Of a DNA stretch of 48,838 bases, positions 20,255 to 29,262 are shown in pieces. The stretch's first letter is position 1. Every line of letters starts with the position of its first letter. The position numbers were made by a program, and so were the translations under genes. The notes under the pieces are model-generated. The model ran no database searches. It worked only from the letters and a program-made list of their open reading frames with translations, and was not told where the DNA came from. Source of the stretch: Pseudomonadota bacterium (lineage in GTDB: Bacteria > Pseudomonadota > Alphaproteobacteria > SHVP01); NCBI GenBank assembly GCA_027622715.1, contig JAQBYN010000022.1, positions 1 to 48,838 of the forward strand, read 5' to 3'.

Positions 20255-21354
20255 GGCGTGCCTCCTGCGCTCGAACGCGTTAGCTCATTCAACGGGAGGT
20301 ACGGGACGACCCCGCTTTGTCCGGCCTGAGAATCGATGATGATCTTCCTCATCTTTCCTAGGACCGATTCCATCGTTTCGAGATACATCCGCCGCGCGGT
20401 AATTTCGCGGGCATTCTTGTACTCGCCGTAAATCGACAAGAACCGCTGCGCGTCACCTTCGGCGGTCTTGACCACCTGTTCGCGGTACGCTTCGGCCTCT
20501 AGAACCAACCGCACGGCATCACCACGGGCGCGCGGCAAGATGTCGTTCGAATAGGTTTCTGCCTCGTTGATTTGAGTCTCAAGGTCGGCGCGGGCACGCT
20601 GGACATCGCGAAATGCGTCGATCACCGCGCCCGGCGGGTCGACCTTCAGCAACTTCACCTCGTTTACGCTGATCCCAGCCTCATATGAATCCAGAATCGC
20701 CTGAATATTGTCTCGCGTTTGCTGTTCAATGGAGGCGCGGCCTTCGGCTACGGCAAACTGAAAATTCGACTGGCCGATGGTTTCACGCATAGCGCTCTCG
20801 GCGGCAATTTTCACGGTGCCCGCCGGATCCTCAATATTGAAGAGGAAGCGACCGGCGTCGTTGATCACCCAAAATACCGTCAGATCGATATCGACGATGT
20901 TTTCATCGCCCGTCAGCATCAGGCTTTCTTCGGGTAAATCGCCTTGGTTGGTCCGTCGGCCATCGCCGGTGCGAAAGCCGACTTCGACGCGTTGCACGCG
21001 CGTGACTTGCGGCGTATCGACCGTCTCAATCGGGCTTGGCAGGTGATAGTGAAGGCCCGGCGCCGTCGTGTTGACCCATTCGCCAAAGCGCAGGACGACA
21101 CCCTGCTCGTCCGGTGCGACCCGGTAGAACCCGGTCAGCATCCAAATCACCAAGACCGCGAGGAGTGCCAAAATGATGGCGCGCGGGCTTTTCGTCCCAC
21201 CCGGCATAAGCCGGCGAAACCGGTCCTGCCCCTTGCGCAGCAGCTCTTCCAGATCCGGCGATTGCGGTTGGCGTCCGGACGATCCGCCATTTTGGCCGCC
21301 CCATGGGCCGCGCCCGCCACCTTGCCAGCCACCTCCCTGATTATTCCAAGGCAT
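20251..21354 (-). CDS. hflK: HflK, SPFH-domain modulator of FtsH
   Basis: HflK is the partner of HflC in the FtsH-regulating complex. The 367-aa product has the typical Gly/Trp-rich cytoplasmic N-terminus (MPWNNQGGGWQGGGRGPWGG), one membrane segment (about residues 57-72), the SPFH domain starting near GFYRVAPDEQGVVLRFGEW, and a C-terminal helical region. It is the first gene of its operon and is divergent from mrp/apbC, with about 165 bases between the two starts. Confidence 0.96.
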   Translation of the reverse strand: MPWNNQGGGWQGGGRGPWGGQNGGSSGRQPQSPDLEELLRKGQDRFRRLMPGGTKSPRAIILALLAVLVIWMLTGFYRVAPDEQGVVLRFGEWVNTTAPGLHYHLPSPIETVDTPQVTRVQRVEVGFRTGDGRRTNQGDLPEESLMLTGDENIVDIDLTVFWVINDAGRFLFNIEDPAGTVKIAAESAMRETIGQSNFQFAVAEGRASIEQQTRDNIQAILDSYEAGISVNEVKLLKVDPPGAVIDAFRDVQRARADLETQINEAETYSNDILPRARGDAVRLVLEAEAYREQVVKTAEGDAQRFLSIYGEYKNAREITARRMYLETMESVLGKMRKIIIDSQAGQSGVVPYLPLNELTRSSAGGTP

Positions 21355-21519
21355 CGAAATTCCTTCGGTTATTTATGGGAGAACAGTGCTGGCATTTGTC
21401 TTTACGGTCTAGCGGGTTATATGACACCTATAGCCCCGGCTGCAAACAAAGCGCGGGTCTACGGCGTCACACGCACGTGACACACCACTCATATGCGCTT
21501 TTTCACGGTGGGTTCAAGG

Positions 21520-22710
21520 ATGGCGGACGTCAACGAGCAAGCAATTATCAAGGTATTGTCGGTCATTCGTGGTCCGGACGATCCCGGCGATGTGGTCACC
21601 CGGGGGCTGATCCAGGGTTTGCAGGTCCGCAATGGACATGTCGCCTTTACCCTCGATGTCGATCCAGAACGCGCCGCCCACTTTGAGCCTTTGCGCAAAC
21701 AATGCGAGGACGCCGTCTTCGATATGCCCGGCGTCCTGTCGGTTACGGCGGTCCTTACCGCCCATCAAACGGCTGAAACGCCCCAAAAAAGCGGCGCCAA
21801 GGGCGGTATGGAACAGGGTGCAAAAGGCGGTATAGAGGCTGGCGCCGACGGCGGCGCGCCCGGTAAAAACAACGGCGGCGGCGGGCAAAGCCAGAAAAAG
21901 ACAGTGCCGGGCGTTCGCGCCATCCTCGCTGTCGCCTCCGGCAAAGGCGGCGTGGGGAAATCCACGACGGCGGTAAACCTGGCCATGGCCTTCGCCCGGT
22001 CCGGGATGCGCGTCGGCCTGATGGATGCGGACATCTATGGGCCCAGCGTCCCCAAGATGATGGGCCTCAAGGGCCGCCCAGAGGCGACGCCCGACGGCCA
22101 GAAAGTCATTCCGAAGGAAGCCTACGGTGTTAAATGCATGTCCATCGGGTTTTTGGTGCCCGAAGACACGCCCATGATCTGGCGCGGGCCGATGGTCATC
22201 AGCGCCATCCAGCAGTTGCTCTACGAAGTGATGTGGGGTGAGCTCGATATCCTGGTGGTCGACCTGCCGCCGGGTACAGGCGATGCCCAGCTGACCATGG
22301 CGCAGCACGTGCCGATCACCGGGGCTGTGGTCATCTCGACCCCGCAGGATGTCGCGCTGCTTGATGTGCGCAAGGGTCTCAACATGTTCCGCAAGGTCGA
22401 TGTGCCGGTTTTCGGCGTGGTCGAGAACATGAGCTACTTCCTGTGCCCCAGCTGTGGGCATCGCGCAGAGATATTCGGGCACGGCGGTGCGCGGCAAACC
22501 GCGCAGGAGATGGAGACAGATTTCCTTGGCGAGATTCCGCTGCACCTGTCAATTCGCGAACATGCCGACGCGGGCACGCCGATTGTGATGGCCGAGCCCG
22601 ACAGCGACCATGCCAAGGTGTATCGCGATATCGCCGGTCGACTAGCGGAGAAGATCGAGCGCGCGTTGCTTGAGGACGCGGTAAGCGCGCCGCGCATCGT
22701 CATCGAGTGA
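21520..22710 (+). CDS. Mrp/ApbC-family iron-sulfur cluster carrier ATPase
   Basis: Mrp/ApbC proteins are cytosolic dimeric P-loop ATPases that hold and deliver [4Fe-4S] clusters. From ATG 21520 (MADVNEQ) the product has 396 aa. An N-terminal DUF59/MIP18 domain covers about residues 5-85. A Gly-rich linker follows, then the deviant Walker A GKGGVGKST, and the metal-binding pair in CPSCGH. The linker is odd: it contains near-repeats GAKGGMEQ, GAKGGIEA and GADGGAPG before GGGG. An ATG at 21493 is in frame but has no good ribosome binding site. The next gene starts inside its stop codon. Confidence 0.94.
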   Translation: MADVNEQAIIKVLSVIRGPDDPGDVVTRGLIQGLQVRNGHVAFTLDVDPERAAHFEPLRKQCEDAVFDMPGVLSVTAVLTAHQTAETPQKSGAKGGMEQGAKGGIEAGADGGAPGKNNGGGGQSQKKTVPGVRAILAVASGKGGVGKSTTAVNLAMAFARSGMRVGLMDADIYGPSVPKMMGLKGRPEATPDGQKVIPKEAYGVKCMSIGFLVPEDTPMIWRGPMVISAIQQLLYEVMWGELDILVVDLPPGTGDAQLTMAQHVPITGAVVISTPQDVALLDVRKGLNMFRKVDVPVFGVVENMSYFLCPSCGHRAEIFGHGGARQTAQEMETDFLGEIPLHLSIREHADAGTPIVMAEPDSDHAKVYRDIAGRLAEKIERALLEDAVSAPRIVIE

Positions 22711-23324
22711 GCCCGGCCGCCAGCATCCAGCTCCGGGTGGAGCTGGACGCAATCACCAACGACCACGTCCCGCTCGTCGAACATGTACCCCGGATTGCAG
22801 CGCTGGCAGAGCATTTGCCGCACTCAATTGGGGCACGCCCGACAAGGCCTTCGCCAGGGTTCAACTGCTTTGCCTATGCATTTGGACTGCACGACCAGGC
22901 TGCCTACACGCGGATAGCAGCGGCAGAGCAGCGCGCCCGCGGCAACCGCTTTTTTGCTAACAGCAAATTTGCCGATCATCTCGTGCGCACGAATGCTGTC
23001 ACGCCAATCGGCCAGCGCGCTCTCACCCCCGGCGACATCGTTCTCTACACCCATGACCAACGCATAGTTCATGCCGCCCGAGTGATTGAGGGTGGGTCCC
23101 TACAATCGAAGTGGGGCCAAGGTCATCTTTACGTTCATCACTTATGGGAGGTGCCGGCCCGGTACGGCAACACCGTACGGTTCTTCCAGAAATTGGGACC
23201 GGATCCGTACCTGCCCCAATTCGCGCATTTCTTGCGGGAAAGTACCGGTTGGGCCGAATTCGCGGCCACCAATCTCTCTTCGGTTTTTCCGAACGGCACA
23301 AAGCACTCACCGCCTGCGAAATAG
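22707..23324 (+). CDS. Uncharacterised protein with NlpC/P60-like cysteine-hydrolase motifs
   Basis: I do not recognise this 205-aa family with certainty. Three landmarks fit the papain-like NlpC/P60/CHAP fold: Cys54 in FNCFAYAFG, the segment TPGDIVLY (about 107-114), and His122 in IVHAARVIEGG. A distinctive run SKWGQGHLYVHHLWEVP follows. There is no signal peptide, so a cytoplasmic role is implied. The GTG start overlaps the mrp stop as GTGA, which suggests coupled translation. Peptidase or amidase activity is inference from the motif order only. Confidence 0.7.
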   Translation: MSPAASIQLRVELDAITNDHVPLVEHVPRIAALAEHLPHSIGARPTRPSPGFNCFAYAFGLHDQAAYTRIAAAEQRARGNRFFANSKFADHLVRTNAVTPIGQRALTPGDIVLYTHDQRIVHAARVIEGGSLQSKWGQGHLYVHHLWEVPARYGNTVRFFQKLGPDPYLPQFAHFLRESTGWAEFAATNLSSVFPNGTKHSPPAK

Positions 23325-23530
23325 CGTCTGCGCCGAGAGCTATGGGACTTCCCTTAAGCCAGTAGGGGATTCCCCGAATTGTACGGACCCGCGGCGCATT
23401 CGAAAATACGAGCACCACGCGACCGCGGGCCCAGCTTTTGCCCGGCAGGCGACCGGGCAACTGGTCTCCCCAGACCTAACACGTTTCCCCCCACGCCAAT
23501 TGGCGACGAGTAAACCCAAAGGTAGCGACC

Positions 23531-24313
23531 ATGAAGAGTAACCGACGCCAAGTGCTGGGCTGGATGGCCGCCGGCGCCGTAGCCTGCCCGACCTGCCTCT
23601 CGCTGGGTGTATCGCATGCCGCGGAAACCGGCCATGACGCGGTCCATTGGGACTACAAAGGCGAGGGCGCGCCGGAACGCTGGGGTTCGCTCGAATCGCG
23701 GTTCCGTGTTTGCGACCTGGGTCTCGAACAATCGCCAATCGACCTTCAACGCTCATTGCGGGCTGAAGTGGGCGCGGTTCGCCCGTTCTTTCGCCCGACC
23801 CGGCTTCGCGTGCTGAACAATGGTCACACAGTTCAAGTCAACGCCGATGAGGGCAGTTATTCCGATATTGTCGGCCAACGCTACGACCTCTTGCAGTTCC
23901 ATTTCCACCATCCGAGCGAACACCTGCTGGACGGCGAGAGCTTTCCGTTAGAGATACATTTCGTTCATCGCAGCGCGGCGGGGCAGCTTGCCGTCCTAGG
24001 CGTGTTCTTCCGCCAGGGGGCGGCTAATGACGAGCTGGCAAAGGTGTTCGACGCAATGCCGAGCCAGGAAACGCCAGAGCGGGATGCCGGAATGCAAGTC
24101 GACCCCCTAGGCATGCTGCCGGCCGCGCGGGGCTACCTGCGGTACATGGGTTCGCTGACGACGCCGCCTTGTTCGCAAGGCGTCCTGTGGACGGTATTTC
24201 GCGAACCGCTTGAAGCCTCATCGAGCCAGATTCAGCAGTTCTCCGAGATCTTCCCGTTGAACGCCCGGCCTATCCAGCCGCTGAACACCCGTTTTCTTCT
24301 CGAGAATTCCTAG
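23531..24313 (+). CDS. Alpha-type carbonic anhydrase with a Tat-like signal
   Basis: This enzyme interconverts CO2 and bicarbonate. The 260-aa product has the zinc ligands in QFHFHHPSEH (two His) and EIHFVH (third His), and the conserved SLTTPPCSQGVLWTVF near the C-terminus. The N-terminus carries the twin arginine NRRQVLGW followed by a hydrophobic stretch and SHA, so export to the periplasm is likely, probably by the Tat route. Length is normal for bacterial alpha enzymes. The start ATG is preceded by AGGTAGCGACC. A chemoreceptor gene begins only 21 bases after its stop, which points to an operon. Confidence 0.94.
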   Translation: MKSNRRQVLGWMAAGAVACPTCLSLGVSHAAETGHDAVHWDYKGEGAPERWGSLESRFRVCDLGLEQSPIDLQRSLRAEVGAVRPFFRPTRLRVLNNGHTVQVNADEGSYSDIVGQRYDLLQFHFHHPSEHLLDGESFPLEIHFVHRSAAGQLAVLGVFFRQGAANDELAKVFDAMPSQETPERDAGMQVDPLGMLPAARGYLRYMGSLTTPPCSQGVLWTVFREPLEASSSQIQQFSEIFPLNARPIQPLNTRFLLENS

Positions 24314-24334
24314 AACGCATTGGAGCTACCCGCT

Positions 24335-26665
24335 ATGTCCAGCAATTCAACGACTCGCCAGACCGGCTTTTTCGCCAAGCTGAGCTTGCGGACGAAAACC
24401 TATTCTGCGTTTTCGGCACTTCTTACCGTGATCATTCTCATAAGTGGCGTCTCGATTTACACGAGCCGGGTCGTGACGACCGAATTCGAGTCTTTTGCCA
24501 GCGCCGCCGGGTTGGCGGCCACGGTCGAGAAACTTGAACGCGAGGTGGTCGACTTGCGTGGTCGCGCCCGCGCGTTCTTTTTGTCGGGCGACGAGGCCGA
24601 GGCAGAGCTGGGCTTAGAAGTTGCGGAGGCCACGAAGGAGGCCGCCGTTCATGCGGTTGGCGCGGCAAACGATCCGAAAATACATGACGAGCTGGTCGTC
24701 ATTCAGGGCGAAGTCAACAAATCAGTCGAGCTGTTCGAGGAATTCGTCGCGAAGCGCCGCGAGATGGAAGTGCTTGTCTCCGAACGCCTTGAAGTCGGCG
24801 GCGCGAAACTGGTTCACGATCTCGAGGCGCTCGAGGTCGGCGCGGCCCGCGCCGGCGCGGCCAATGCGGCGATCCTGACCGGCACTGCGATCATTTTGGC
24901 GCTGGAGCTGGAGCTGGAAGTCGAGATTCTGCTGTCGCGGCACAAGGCGGAGTTTGCCGAACAAGCCCACAACACGTTCACCGAACTGCAAAGCACGCTG
25001 ACCGCGATTGGTAGCGCAAACGGAATTGCCAGTGTCCAAGCCCTGTTTGAACAGGTCGACGCGGAAGCCAAGGGGTATTTCGCAGCGTTCGAGGAAGCCG
25101 CCGAAATCAGCGCTGAACTTGAGCACATGCTTGACCGCGACACCGGGCAACTGACCGCCGGGTTGAACAAAATAGCTACCGAATTAGACCGCGTCCTCAG
25201 CGAGATTCACGAGATTGAGGCGCACCTCAAGGATCAGGCAGAATCGGCCCTGAGTTTCTCCTCAACGACTGTCCTGATTGTGGGTCTGGTTGGCCTGCTA
25301 TTCGGCATCGTCATGCAGTGGCTGTTGGTGCGGATGACCGTGAATCCGATTGGCCAAATCACCGGTGTGATGCGGCGTCTGTCTGAAGGTGAACTTCAGG
25401 CCGAGGTACCGTCACGCGAGCGCGCTGATGAGATCGGTGACATGGCGGAAGCACTGCAAGTGTTCAAGGAAAGCGCAATCGAGATTGAGAACATCCGCGC
25501 GGCACAGGAACAAGCCGGCAAAGAAATCGATGTGGTTGTGGCTGCGGCCGCGGTTGGCGACTTCACATCCCGGGTCGAACTTGCCGGCAAGAAAGACTTC
25601 ATGCTGGATTTGTCGAAATCCATGAACCAGTTGGTTGAGACCGTCGATAACGGCTTGAACGAAGTTCTCACTGTGGCATCGGCCCTTGCCGTTGGCGACC
25701 TGACATCGCGCATGACGGGCAACTACCAGGGATCATTCCTGCGCCTGAAGGACGATCTCAATTCGATGTCGGAAAAGCTCTCTGAGCTCGTTGGCGACAT
25801 TCGCCAATCGACCGACGCTCTCAACGGTTCCGCAGGGGAACTCGGCCAAGGCGCCGACGACCTCGCTCAGCGGACCGAACAGCAAGCGGCAAATCTCGAG
25901 GAAACCGCGGCGGCGATGGAGGAGATGACGGCGACCGTCCAGAGCAACTCCAAAAACGCGGCATCGTCGAACGAGATCGTCGGCGAGGCAGAGCAAAAGG
26001 CCAATGCCAGCGGAGAAATCGTGCGCAACGCCGTAACGGCAATGAATCAGATCGAGGGGTCGTCGAAGGAAATCTCTGCGATCGTCAATGTGATCGACGA
26101 CATTGCCTTCCAGACCAACCTGCTGGCGCTAAACGCCGCCGTTGAAGCGGCCCGAGCCGGCGATGCCGGCAAAGGCTTTGCCGTCGTTGCCAGCGAAGTC
26201 CGTTCACTGGCGCAGCGTTCGAGCGAAGCCGCGAAAGAGATCAGCGCCCTCATCGCCAAGAGCGGCGAAAACGTGGCGCAGGGCGTCAAGCTGGTGAACG
26301 AAACCGGCGAATCGTTGAACGGGATCATCGATTCGGTCCAGCGCGTGGCAGGGATCATTCAAGAAGTCGCCTCTGCCAGTATCGAGCAATCTACCGGTCT
26401 TGGTGAGGTCAACACGGCGATCTCGCAAATGGATGAGATGACGCAACAGAATGCAGCGATGGTCGAGGAAACGACGGCAGCCGCCCGATCGCTTTCAACG
26501 GAGGCCGGGAAGCTCGTCGAGCTCGTCAGCTTCTTCCAAGTCGGCGGCGGTACGGGGCGGCCTACTCGCGCTGCGGCTAAACCTCAGGCCGCCATCGCCG
26601 CGCCGCCGCAACCCCAAGCGATCGCCCAGAAGCCCGGCGGCAAAGACGATTGGGCTGAATTCTAA
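24335..26665 (+). CDS. Methyl-accepting chemotaxis protein with a long helical sensor
   Basis: The 776-aa transmembrane receptor has a first membrane segment (about residues 27-45), a large periplasmic Glu/Ala-rich helical region (about 46-305) resembling a helical bimodular (HBM) sensor, and a second segment ([21 protein letters not shown]). HAMP-like linkers and then the signalling domain follow. Its hairpin tip reads [23 protein letters not shown]. The C-terminus KDDWAEF is an acidic/aromatic tail like those that tether adaptation enzymes. ATG 24335 has GGAG upstream; a TTG at 24320 is less likely. It is tightly linked to the preceding carbonic anhydrase. The ligand is unknown. No che genes lie in this window. 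Confidence 0.93.
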   Translation: MSSNSTTRQTGFFAKLSLRTKTYSAFSALLTVIILISGVSIYTSRVVTTEFESFASAAGLAATVEKLEREVVDLRGRARAFFLSGDEAEAELGLEVAEATKEAAVHAVGAANDPKIHDELVVIQGEVNKSVELFEEFVAKRREMEVLVSERLEVGGAKLVHDLEALEVGAARAGAANAAILTGTAIILALELELEVEILLSRHKAEFAEQAHNTFTELQSTLTAIGSANGIASVQALFEQVDAEAKGYFAAFEEAAEISAELEHMLDRDTGQLTAGLNKIATELDRVLSEIHEIEAHLKDQAESALSFSSTTVLIVGLVGLLFGIVMQWLLVRMTVNPIGQITGVMRRLSEGELQAEVPSRERADEIGDMAEALQVFKESAIEIENIRAAQEQAGKEIDVVVAAAAVGDFTSRVELAGKKDFMLDLSKSMNQLVETVDNGLNEVLTVASALAVGDLTSRMTGNYQGSFLRLKDDLNSMSEKLSELVGDIRQSTDALNGSAGELGQGADDLAQRTEQQAANLEETAAAMEEMTATVQSNSKNAASSNEIVGEAEQKANASGEIVRNAVTAMNQIEGSSKEISAIVNVIDDIAFQTNLLALNAAVEAARAGDAGKGFAVVASEVRSLAQRSSEAAKEISALIAKSGENVAQGVKLVNETGESLNGIIDSVQRVAGIIQEVASASIEQSTGLGEVNTAISQMDEMTQQNAAMVEETTAAARSLSTEAGKLVELVSFFQVGGGTGRPTRAAAKPQAAIAAPPQPQAIAQKPGGKDDWAEF

Positions 26666-26787
26666 GATTGTTCCAGCGATTCAGTTGATCCAAATCGGAC
26701 AATTGGGGAATGCTGTTCGGGCGACAACGTCGACTTGCCGGTTGGCGTTGTTTCGCGCGAACGCTCTGGCGCAAGACCACTGAGTCC

Positions 26788-26821
26788 TCGTAAGGCTGTC
26801 GTAAGGGTGGCGCGCTAGAAT
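26788..26821 (+). promoter_or_regulatory. Candidate activator-dependent promoter with 11-bp direct repeats
   Basis: TCGTAAGG occurs twice (26788-26795 and 26799-26806), exactly 11 bases apart. A -10-like TAGAAT (26816-26821) lies nine bases further on. Repeats spaced by one helical turn next to a -10 box are typical of OmpR/PhoB-class binding. The only gene it could drive here is the NnrU gene, about 180 bases on. The rest of the gene-free stretch 26666-27003 shows nothing I can name. Confidence 0.3.
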
Positions 26822-27003
26822 ATGGGCGTCGGAACGGGTCAGCGGTTTTCTCAGAGGCGACAAGCGACCGATACCAGGCCCGTCATGTGGCGGCGCCGAA
26901 TTCACCATGCGGCTGCCGCAAAATGGGTCTACCGTCGGGGCGACGTCTGGGGCCAATGGCGCCGCCGCAGGGTAGCGGCCAGCGCAAAACGGGAGAACAC
27001 TTC

Positions 27004-27561
27004 ATGACCATCCTCGTTGTGGGCGTCATTCTTTGGTGCGCCGTGCATTTGTTTCCGTCGCTCGCGCCGACTGCTCGGCGCGGGTTCCTGGACCGCCGTG
27101 AAGGTCTCTACAAATCCATTTTCTCTTTGTTCGTCATTGGATCGCTGGTTCTGATCGTGACCGGTTGGCGCGCCGCCGAACCGTCCTTCGTTTATGCCGA
27201 GCCAAACTGGGGTCGCAGCGTCAACATGGCGGCAATGCTGGTCGCGTTGATCCTATTCGCGTCGGGGCGGATGAAGACCAACATCAAACGCTATGTCCGC
27301 CACCCGCAACTGAGCGCGGTTTTTCTGTGGTCGGTCGGACACCTTCTGGCCAACGGCGATTCGCGGTCGGTGATCTTGTTCGGCGGTCTTGGATTGTGGT
27401 CCGTCGTTGAGATTGTGTTGATCAACCGGCGCGACGGCGCGTGGCATAAGCCCGAACCGACCCCGGCCGGACGCGATCTAATTCCGTTGATCGTTGGGGT
27501 GGTGCTCTACGCCGTCTTGGGCTGGGCCCACCAATATTTCACGGGCATTGCGATCTATTAG
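27004..27561 (+). CDS. NnrU family membrane protein
   Basis: The 185-aa integral membrane product has about five hydrophobic segments and the NnrU pattern: ILWCAVHLFPSLAPTAR near the start, then RYVRHPQLSAVFLWSVGHLLANGD and WSVVEIVLINRRDG. NnrU was first described near nitrite/nitric oxide respiration genes, but the family is wider and its function is unclear; none of those genes is visible here. ATG 27004 follows GGGAG. The stop is four bases from that of the converging hydrolase gene. Confidence 0.88.
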   Translation: MTILVVGVILWCAVHLFPSLAPTARRGFLDRREGLYKSIFSLFVIGSLVLIVTGWRAAEPSFVYAEPNWGRSVNMAAMLVALILFASGRMKTNIKRYVRHPQLSAVFLWSVGHLLANGDSRSVILFGGLGLWSVVEIVLINRRDGAWHKPEPTPAGRDLIPLIVGVVLYAVLGWAHQYFTGIAIY

Positions 27562-27565
27562 GCGG

Positions 27566-28414
27566 CTAACCGTCCAGCCAGTCGGCCAGCATTTTGGCGA
27601 GCGCCTGGGTTTCCTCGGTCGTCGCCAGCGTTTCGGGATTGTCGTGCGGATGCGCCATCTTGGCGCAACCGGGCACTAGGTCAGCGACCCCATCAAGGTG
27701 GGCGTAGGGCACATCGTTGCGCGCGCACACCGCCAGTGTCGGCACCGTGATCAACGGCAATCGGTCCGGTGACGGGTAGGTCACTGCGGCGATATAGGCG
27801 TGGTGGCTGGTCCGGAACCCTTTGAGGATATCGACGACGTGGTCGTGCAACCGGTCGAGCGGCGGCAAGCCGGTCGGGCGGCGATGCGCAGCATCGCGCG
27901 CGGTTGCGGGCCAGAACAAATAGCCGTCGCGCAGACTGGTCCAGGTGTTGAAAAACTGCGTGCCGACTTGATCGACCAAATGTCGTTTGTCGAGCGTCTT
28001 GGCGTAGTCCAAACCCTGCGGCGTGACCGCCGCGCTCATGCCGTCGAGAACTAGTTTGCGGGTGCGCTGCGGATGGTGGATCGCAAATTCGGTGGCGATA
28101 CGCGCCCCGGTATGGGTGCCGAACACATCGACCTGGTCCATCCCGCCGTAGGCATCGAGCCCCCGGCACGCGGCATCGGCGAAGTAGGCCATATCGACGT
28201 TGTCGCGCGCTGGAGCCGACGAGTCGCCCTGCCCCATCGTGTCGAGCGCAATCACGTGCCGCGTTTCGCCGAGCGCACTCATCAGCCGGCTGAGCATCTT
28301 CGATGACCCAGGCGAGCCGTGAAACATAACAAGCGGCGTGCCGCCGTGGCCGGCGGTGCGGTAATGCACTTGTCCTTCGTCGATGTCGATAAAGCCGCGC
28401 ACCGGTTCCATCAT
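27566..28414 (-). CDS. Alpha/beta hydrolase-fold protein, His at the nucleophile elbow (copy 1)
   Basis: The 282-aa product has the alpha/beta hydrolase pattern: VMFHGSPGSS oxyanion loop near residue 30, then DTMGQGDSSAP, and the nucleophile elbow VFGTHTGAR at about 97-105. The elbow reads G-T-H-T-G, so the usual Ser is replaced by His101. The neighbouring gene has the same change. The start ATG 28414 overlaps the stop of that gene by four bases (ATGA). It is the last gene of a leftward operon with an FkbM methyltransferase and a carboxymuconolactone decarboxylase-like gene. The substrate, and whether it is a hydrolase at all, cannot be told. Confidence 0.88.
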   Translation of the reverse strand: MMEPVRGFIDIDEGQVHYRTAGHGGTPLVMFHGSPGSSKMLSRLMSALGETRHVIALDTMGQGDSSAPARDNVDMAYFADAACRGLDAYGGMDQVDVFGTHTGARIATEFAIHHPQRTRKLVLDGMSAAVTPQGLDYAKTLDKRHLVDQVGTQFFNTWTSLRDGYLFWPATARDAAHRRPTGLPPLDRLHDHVVDILKGFRTSHHAYIAAVTYPSPDRLPLITVPTLAVCARNDVPYAHLDGVADLVPGCAKMAHPHDNPETLATTEETQALAKMLADWLDG

Positions 28415-29262
28415 GCACCGTCCAGCCAATCGGCGAACATCGCCGCGGCCGGCCCGACATCGCCCGGCTGCACACCCGGCGGATAATTCTTTTGAGTGCA
28501 ATTCGGGATCATCTTGGCGACCTCGCCCATCGCCGCGCCCGAAACATCGCCCTCGGCGGCCGTCAACAGCGTCGGCACCGGGATGTCGGGAAAGCGTTTG
28601 CCGCCTTCATTGTTGTCGAAGGCCGCGATGTAGGCCTTGTGATAGCTGAACAAGTTCTTGAGCAAATCGAGCGTGCGGTCGTGCAAATCGTCGGCGTCCG
28701 GCACATCGCGGTTGCGGCGGTGGGCCGCGTCGCGCCGGTAGTAGGGAAACCAAATGAACATGTCCTTGATGACATGGAACGCCCACAGGTATTGCGATCC
28801 CGAATAATCGTAGGGCGGAGTTTCGCGCAAGTGGGCAATGTAGTCGTCCTTGAGATCGCGCGGCGGTAGGCCGATGCCGTCGAGGATCAGCTTGCCGACC
28901 CGGTCGGGATAGCGGATTGCCACATCCATCGCGGTATGGGCGCCGGTATGGGTGCCGTAAAGATCGGCCTTGTCGATTTTCAGCGCGTCCAACAAACGCA
29001 CCATGGCATCGCCGAAATAGCCGATGGCGGGATCGTCGGTGTCGGGCGCACACGAATCACCCTGCCCGAGATTGTCCGGCGCCAGCGTCCAGCGACTCAG
29101 CCCGAGCTGTTCGGTGAGCGGGTTGAGGGTGCGGGCGGCGAACGGCGAGGCATGCATCAACACCGCCGGACGCTTGCCGTTGCCGGCCAACGATTCGCCG
29201 GCGGTGTAGTAGTGCACCTGCCCGAGATCGATGGCGGCGAAGCGACGTCTGATCGTTGTCAT
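28411..29262 (-). CDS. Alpha/beta hydrolase-fold protein, His at the nucleophile elbow (copy 2)
   Basis: The 283-aa product is a diverged paralog of the next gene downstream. Both share QVHY-T-AG near the start, DN/TMGQGDS, GTHTGA, and RKLVLDG/GKLILDG, and both end in FADWLDGA or LADWLDG. Residues 103-107 read GTHTG, with His105 in place of the catalytic Ser. The oxyanion-loop region is LMHASPFAA. The start overlaps the FkbM gene stop by four bases. A tandem duplication with divergence is the simplest origin. The function is unassigned. Confidence 0.88.
   Translation of the reverse strand: MTTIRRRFAAIDLGQVHYYTAGESLAGNGKRPAVLMHASPFAARTLNPLTEQLGLSRWTLAPDNLGQGDSCAPDTDDPAIGYFGDAMVRLLDALKIDKADLYGTHTGAHTAMDVAIRYPDRVGKLILDGIGLPPRDLKDDYIAHLRETPPYDYSGSQYLWAFHVIKDMFIWFPYYRRDAAHRRNRDVPDADDLHDRTLDLLKNLFSYHKAYIAAFDNNEGGKRFPDIPVPTLLTAAEGDVSGAAMGEVAKMIPNCTQKNYPPGVQPGDVGPAAAMFADWLDGA

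Noticed and set aside
21514-22545. A 343-codon open frame on the reverse strand of mrp
   Set aside because: Shadow of a strongly supported gene in GC-rich DNA; the product is His/Arg-rich without any family motif.
24300-26665. Fragments of long reverse open frames inside the chemoreceptor gene
   Set aside because: They are codon-bias shadows; the forward frame has complete domain structure.
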